Assembly: GCA_033063855.1 (NCBI GenBank)
Contig: CP093830.1
Location: 1,426,854 to 1,490,853, forward strand
Source of the DNA: Smittia aterrima
Taxonomy: Eukaryota; Arthropoda; Insecta; Diptera; Chironomidae
Length of the DNA stretch: 64,000 nucleotides
Direction: 5' to 3'
Numbering within the stretch: position 1 is the first letter of the stretch; each line of letters begins with the position of its first letter. The position numbers and the translations under genes are program-made. Below the pieces are notes generated by a model, which worked only from the letters and a program-made list of their open reading frames with translations, did not search any database and was not told where the DNA came from. Of the stretch, positions 58,585-64,000 are shown piece after piece.

Positions 58585-60375
58585 ATGAAAATGAATTTTA
58601 ACATCTCAAAGTCGACGAACATTTACGAAACATTTTCCCCGCTTTTCAAAGCGCTCAAGTTATTTGGAATAATTCCATTCAGAATGAGCCTTGAGGGCAA
58701 AGTTACGATGAGTTGGCTGGATGTGCTGGTGATGCTTGTGTTTTGGGTTCTGTGGTCTTATTTGATCGCCTGCAATTTAATCCTCGGCGTCCCTAGCATC
58801 GACGAGCCCTCCTACATTATTATCCACGGATGGCATTGGTTGCTCATATTTCAAATTGCCGCTGGCTTCTACATTCAGCTTATAAATCTACTGACGAGAA
58901 AGAACATTGGACGGCTGTTTAGAATTCTTGATGAAGTTGATGCCATGGTAAGTACAAAAAGAAAACTCAAAATAACTTTTTCAAAATTTCTTTTTAGAAC
59001 TCAACAATGTTTTACAATTGCTACCGACAAAACCATTCAGAGTTCAAAAAATTAACACTGAAAATTCTTTTTGTTGGTAATTTGATTAATTTGACGATCT
59101 GGGTATTCTCTGATTTCGCAATGAAAGTGACCTTCGGTGCTGAATACAAAATGGATTATTTTCAATACGGAGGATACTTCTATGTGACTGTGGTCTATTC
59201 GCTCATATCTCATCAGTTCATTTTTGCCACGTCAAGCATCAAGATGAGATTCAAACTGCTGAACATGAATTTAATGTTCGTTCAATTAAAATTCAACTGC
59301 ATTTGCATAACTATGAAAACATTAGGAAATCATTCTGAATCATAATTTTAGGTCATTCTTCGATTCGCTCCGCATGTCCTCGTGTGTTGAACTATCACAA
59401 CATTCCTCTACTCGCTCCCAAGTGAATTTTGTTCGAAAAGTTGCGATTATGCACGATAAGCTTAATGATGCAGTCGAGATCGTAAACTATTCGCTTTCAT
59501 ATGAGGTGAATCTTTTCCGTTTCCATTGTGTCTGACCTCAATTCTCAGATTAAACTGTTTTTTTTTCTTCTCTTTCCCCAGCTGCTGCCTGGAATGGTCT
59601 TCACGGCAGTCACAACCATTTTCGCATCGTTTTGCGCCTTCCGGGCAATTTATAATCAGGAGACGGACAAAATCATTCACACTCTCGTCAGTTTGCTTTT
59701 TACTAGTTTCGTTTTAATTTACCTCGTTTCATGTATTTTCATGGCGGATGCGACAACAAAATCTGTGAGCTTCAAGATCATGCACCAATGGAGAATAAAT
59801 TTTCTTTTAAACATTTTTTTCTTGCTCACAGGCAAATGAAACTATCAAAATAACATCAAGGATCATGAACGAATCGTACGATGAAACATTATTAGATAAA
59901 GTAAGAATGCTCAATCGGAAAAGATATTTAGAGTTTGCACTTCACTTTGAAAGCTATGGGATTACTTCTCATACTTTGTAAAACTTTTCGAGAGTTTTCG
60001 AAATATTTCAACGCTTTGTTGATGAATTCGAAAACTTTTAGTTGAAGTTAGGAATCAAAATATCTTGACATCATTTTATTGAATTATGACTTTTCAGTCA
60101 CTTTTCCACATTCCCATGAATCTTACTATTTCTGCTCTTACAGCTTTCAATCTTCTCTCAACAAATCAAGCATCGAACTTCAGTAGTTTCCTGTGGCTTG
60201 TTCAATATTGATTGGTCGTTAGCATTCTCGGTTAGCTTTACCTTCGATTCAATAAATCGAGTTCACTGAGTAATAAAAACATTTTCCTCCCTCATCGTAG
60301 ATGATATCAGCGGTAACGACTTACTTGTTCATCATATTGCAGTTTGAAATATCAAAGAAGTCATCAAGGCGATAA
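58585..60375 (+). CDS. Odorant receptor (7TM_6), right-hand cluster member
   Basis: Seven exons: 58585-58947, 58998-59275, 59352-59505, 59582-59764, 59832-59900, 60144-60230 and 60301-60375; 402 aa. It starts MKMNFNISKSTNIYETFSPLFKALKLFGIIPFRM. The intron after the ILDEVDAM loop and the 23-codon exon 5 (ITSRIMNES...) match the layout of the gene at 40564-42093, so the two are the same subfamily. That gene has lost two of these introns. The C-terminal block SIFSQQIKHRTSVVSCGLFNIDWSLAFS|MISAVTTYLFIILQFE is the OR signature. Intron 5 (about 243 bp) is the longest in the gene. An intact reading frame suggests function. Confidence 0.9.
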
Positions 60376-63300
60376 TTTGGTTATCGACTCGGGGACACTC
60401 TCATAACTCACCAGCTCGTTAAATGTGATTACAATTTATAATCTCGCTAATGGAATTGCATTCATTGACCCATTTTATATCGCATTCCCTAAACGAAAAA
60501 AATTCAAAAGAGATAAGAAGACGTTGACAAACTATTGTCGACCCCAGTTTGTCAATAATCGAAATAAAATATTTTCAGGTGACATGAAAGCATTTCATTT
60601 CTCGTCGGGAATCTTTCATGAGCACTAAACATTTCGATTAGTCACCGCTCCTTATGCGAAACCATTCAACTCTTAGCCTTCCCTCCATTTCGCTCCTTCG
60701 CCGTTTTTATAGACGAGTGATGAGGAAAATGTTTAATGCGAAGACGGGACGTGACATTGTTTTATTTGCTTTATCGGACCGAAAAAATAAGAGAAAAAAA
60801 AAACTTTCAAAGCTATAAAAAGGAGAAAGGAGAATTCCATTCACACAGCTCTTAATTTACTATCGGGTGCTTCAAGGAAACTTGGGAACAATGAAATTGA
60901 TATATTGAAAGATTTCTTACTTCCACCCTCTGTCTCTTCTCCTTCTTCTACACTTTGCCGTGCGGTGATAATAAATTACTCGAGTGCTCGCTCGTTCGTT
61001 CTCCCTTTCTCGATTCCTAATGGGCTAAAATTATCGACGGACCGACACATTTCTGATGTTTCAATGTTATGTAAATCACTCGAGCGTAGAAACACTGTAT
61101 CGTCGTTCAGATTTTGATGAAGGCGCAAATGGATATTCTCATCTCGCTACAGACAATCGAAACGCGGCCTTGTTATGCTCCGCACGAAATATCGAGCTTT
61201 ATCCGTTACGAAGCTTTTCACTTTATTAAGGAAGTGAAACGAAGAAAGAAGATCAACGAAGACCTGAGGGAAAATCCTTTTGGCTTGTGATTCAAGGCCT
61301 TGTGAGCCATCAAGGTGGGCTGAGTGTGTTTATAAAGGCGAACGAGAAGTTATCAGATTGCCGTGTGTTTATTTGAATATTTTATCTCAGCACCAAAGCA
61401 ATTTATCATTGTATCCATAATTCTTTTATTTTCTCCCGACAACCCCATCTCAGTCGTCGCTTCTTCTACTTCTTCTTCTTCTTCTTCTTATTTTTGATAA
61501 ATCATCTTTGCGTCTCCTTTCACACAGATTGTTTTAAATTCAAAGCATGATGTTTATTATATCGCCCGATTTGCGAAACGAGTCTCCCAATTCTCGCCTT
61601 TCCCCTCTTTTCCGCTAGCACAGCACACACACGGTGTCGTGAATTTGTTTATTTTGATGTCAAAATGATATGGTTGACAGGCAGCAGCCTCGTAGCGTTC
61701 GCCTTATGTGTGCAATTTTTTTTATTGTTGTTGGTAAATTTGACGCGTTCAATTTTGATTGCTACTTGGGATGTGACTGAAGTGTTTTTCTGAAGAAGGT
61801 GAATTTGATGGTTTCATAAACTTGAAACTAGGATCTAAAAGCTTTAATTCTTTTAAACAAATTTACCAACATTTCAATTGACGGAATTGCAATGACAGCT
61901 TCGCATACAAACATTGTTTGAATCAATAATCAAATGAAATTCTCACTTTTCTCCGCAATCGAGAGAGGCGAGACAAATGCAATCGCAAAAAAACTAGAAT
62001 TTGTTTAATTGGAAAACTTTTTTCAATGTATTTTCCGTCACGTATTTCAAAGTTTGAATATTGTTTTGTTTTTCTCCTCTCGCCAGTTCATTTTTTTGGA
62101 TTTTATTTATTCGTTCAATTGTTTTTCATGAGCGCATATTGTTTCACTCGTGAGCTGTACGTAGTCGCAACCCGTTCGACAAGATAACTCGCATCGAGGA
62201 TTATTCAAAACTTTGTCTGATATATGCAAATTCCCATTTCCACTTCGGAGCATTACAAAACAATTTATAAGCGGTTTTTCTAACTCCACTCTCAGATTTA
62301 CAGGAGCCCTTGATACTTTCCATGTTTAGAAAGCTTCGAATTTTTCACTTTAGGTTACGAAAAATGCTAGAAATGTTTTCAACAGCAAGAGCTTTCACAT
62401 AAAAACTAATGAATTAATTCATCGCTTTAAAATATGATTTGTCTTGATTGTTAAATATTTCTCAAAGCTTTTGCTAGTTCAATGAAGCTTTTCGCCTCCA
62501 CGACGCGTACTAGTGATTCAATTAACTGCCAACGATTACGTCAGCACTCGCACGTCTCCCAGTGGAAGTGCATGGTGAAAATTAAAAGTTACAGTTAATT
62601 AAATTTTCAGATTTTCATAAAATTTTCATAATTGTAATAGAGTAGGTGGCGCAAAATAAATTAAATGTTCTCGCGTTGCATATTCATGCATAAAGTTTAT
62701 TCATCTGAAATGTAAATGCTGTTTGCTTTATCGGAAGCTTTTCCTTTCCACAAAAAGCGCAATGAGGGAAAGAGTCGGGAAATCCTACATCGCACAACAG
62801 AAGCGGAAGACAGAGAGAGAGAGAACAACTTTAGCTGTTACAAATTGAAATTTGATAAGATTTTTCTTACGTCTTTAAATTAAATTGTCTTAGGATTTCT
62901 TCCGTCTCTCTGAGCTCGCTTACATCTTGTTTCACACAAAATCGATTCCGTTGACGTTGACTACTGGGATAGACGGAGTGTAAAGATGTTGGAAACGTGA
63001 TAATTGATTTGACAGGCCGGCACTATGCGATCAACTGGAAATCGGTGTTCGCCCAATTTCTTAAAGAATGCGGGACGATTTTGACTTTGTTTGGTCATGA
63101 GAGACAAAAGGTAGAGAATCTTATTCCACTGTTTCTGACTTTATCGTTTTAGAAATGACAACTGAAATGGCTTGAAGTCAAAGCGATGCCTTGAAGGCCT
63201 TTGAGATTCTGAATACTACACCCGCGCTCTTACTGATTCAGCAATTTACTCGAGACAACCGGAAAAGCTCTGTTATGCTTTTATGTGGGCGAATGATCTG

Positions 63301-64000
63301 ATAAAGTCTTCTACATTATCAGATGTTATTTATAGAAATAGTTTTCGAGTTTAATTATGTTTTATCTACGGGAATCTGCTTGGTTTTCTCTGGCGGGCTT
63401 ATGATAAATGAAGCTACAGCTTTCACCTCAAATTATTAATATACCAAAGGCCAACTCTCAACCGACTGCATTTGTTTTTGAAAAGATGTCTCTGCTTTAA
63501 GTTTGAATTATGCAGAAGGTGCTGGGGCGTAAAGCTAAAAACCTGATAAGGCTTGAAAGCGAAATGCTTTAGAATGAAGTAGACATGCTTTTATTCAAAT
63601 TTATGTAATTATTCAGCCGAGTACAATGGAATGCGAGGAGTGTGTGTGAAGCGAGAATGTTTTGAAGTCGAAATTATTTTCACATTGTTTCCAATTTACA
63701 TAAATTCTTCGTCGGAAACATCTTCTTCATTCCGAATGAGTCAAACACATTTCAAGGAAACGGACTGCGGAGAAATTTGTAGTAAATCAATGATGTCGAC
63801 TAATTTGATTCAATTCGGAGATGGAATTTTATTCTTCTTGGGTTTTAAAGCTTCCACATTCAACTTCCCAGTTAATCATTTTTAGGAATAATTAGTCCTT
63901 ATTTTACATCAATGTAATAGAGAAGAAGATATGAATCAATAGCTTGTTACCATGATATTTCGATCAAATTGACTAGATATTTTGAGTGATATTCATCCCA
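60376..64000. other. Gene-poor right flank
   Basis: No supported exon in 3.6 kb. Simple repeats are present: a TTC microsatellite at about 61470-61490 and a GA run near 62812-62824. No transposon terminal repeats or RNA genes were recognised. Confidence 0.5.
61461..61490 (+). repeat. TTC microsatellite
   Basis: Imperfect (TTC)n run of about 30 bp in gene-free DNA. Confidence 0.85.

Overview
The window looks like nuclear DNA of an insect, most likely a lower dipteran (Nematocera; a midge is plausible but the sequence does not prove it). The DNA is AT-rich. Genes have many very short introns, mostly about 50-70 bp with GT..AG ends, next to gene-free stretches of 2-5 kb. The gene set is animal and insect-like: an Hsp83-type HSP90 with a 5'UTR intron, NAT1/eIF4G2, a ZAD zinc-finger protein, PR-Set7 and a group of insect odorant receptors. 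There is no sign of bacterial or viral sequence, and I saw no transposon with coding capacity, tRNA, rRNA or CRISPR array.

Layout: (1) 3.1-4.6 kb, short-chain dehydrogenase (+). (2) 5.76-8.7 kb, Hsp83 (+) with a readable heat-shock promoter. (3) 10.6-13.9 kb, NAT1/DAP5 (-), whose reading frame has no AUG start and appears to begin at GUG. (4) 15.9-17.6 kb, ZAD-C2H2 protein (+). (5) 17.8-20.9 kb, M16 metalloprotease (-), followed divergently by an MPPE1/PGAP5-like phosphoesterase (+), RSPH9 (+), a C18orf32-like small protein (-) and DAW1 (+). (6) 25.9-27.5 kb, two small single-pass membrane proteins (-) with matching exon layout. (7) 28.6-32.0 kb, AP-2 alpha (+). (8) 33.5-36.0 kb, PR-Set7/KMT5A (+). 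(9) 40.5-60.4 kb, six odorant receptor genes on both strands, with a SWEET sugar transporter between the first and the rest. The remaining flanks are gene-poor.

The left half is a dense housekeeping block. RSPH9 and DAW1 are both axoneme genes (radial spoke and dynein assembly), which in insects points to sperm and chordotonal neurons. The right half is a chemosensory cluster. Three of its genes are tandem paralogs at 49.2-54.3 kb, and two of these share a nearly identical exon 3, which suggests gene conversion.

The observations most worth checking are the GUG start of NAT1, a tandemly duplicated intron in the zinc-finger gene, frame breaks near the 3' ends of the zinc-finger gene and of the first receptor gene, the period-90/180 repeat in a membrane protein, and the receptor exon homogenisation. 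I found nothing I can defend as a wholly new biological system. All exon boundaries were read by eye from splice-site consensus, frame continuity and remembered family patterns.
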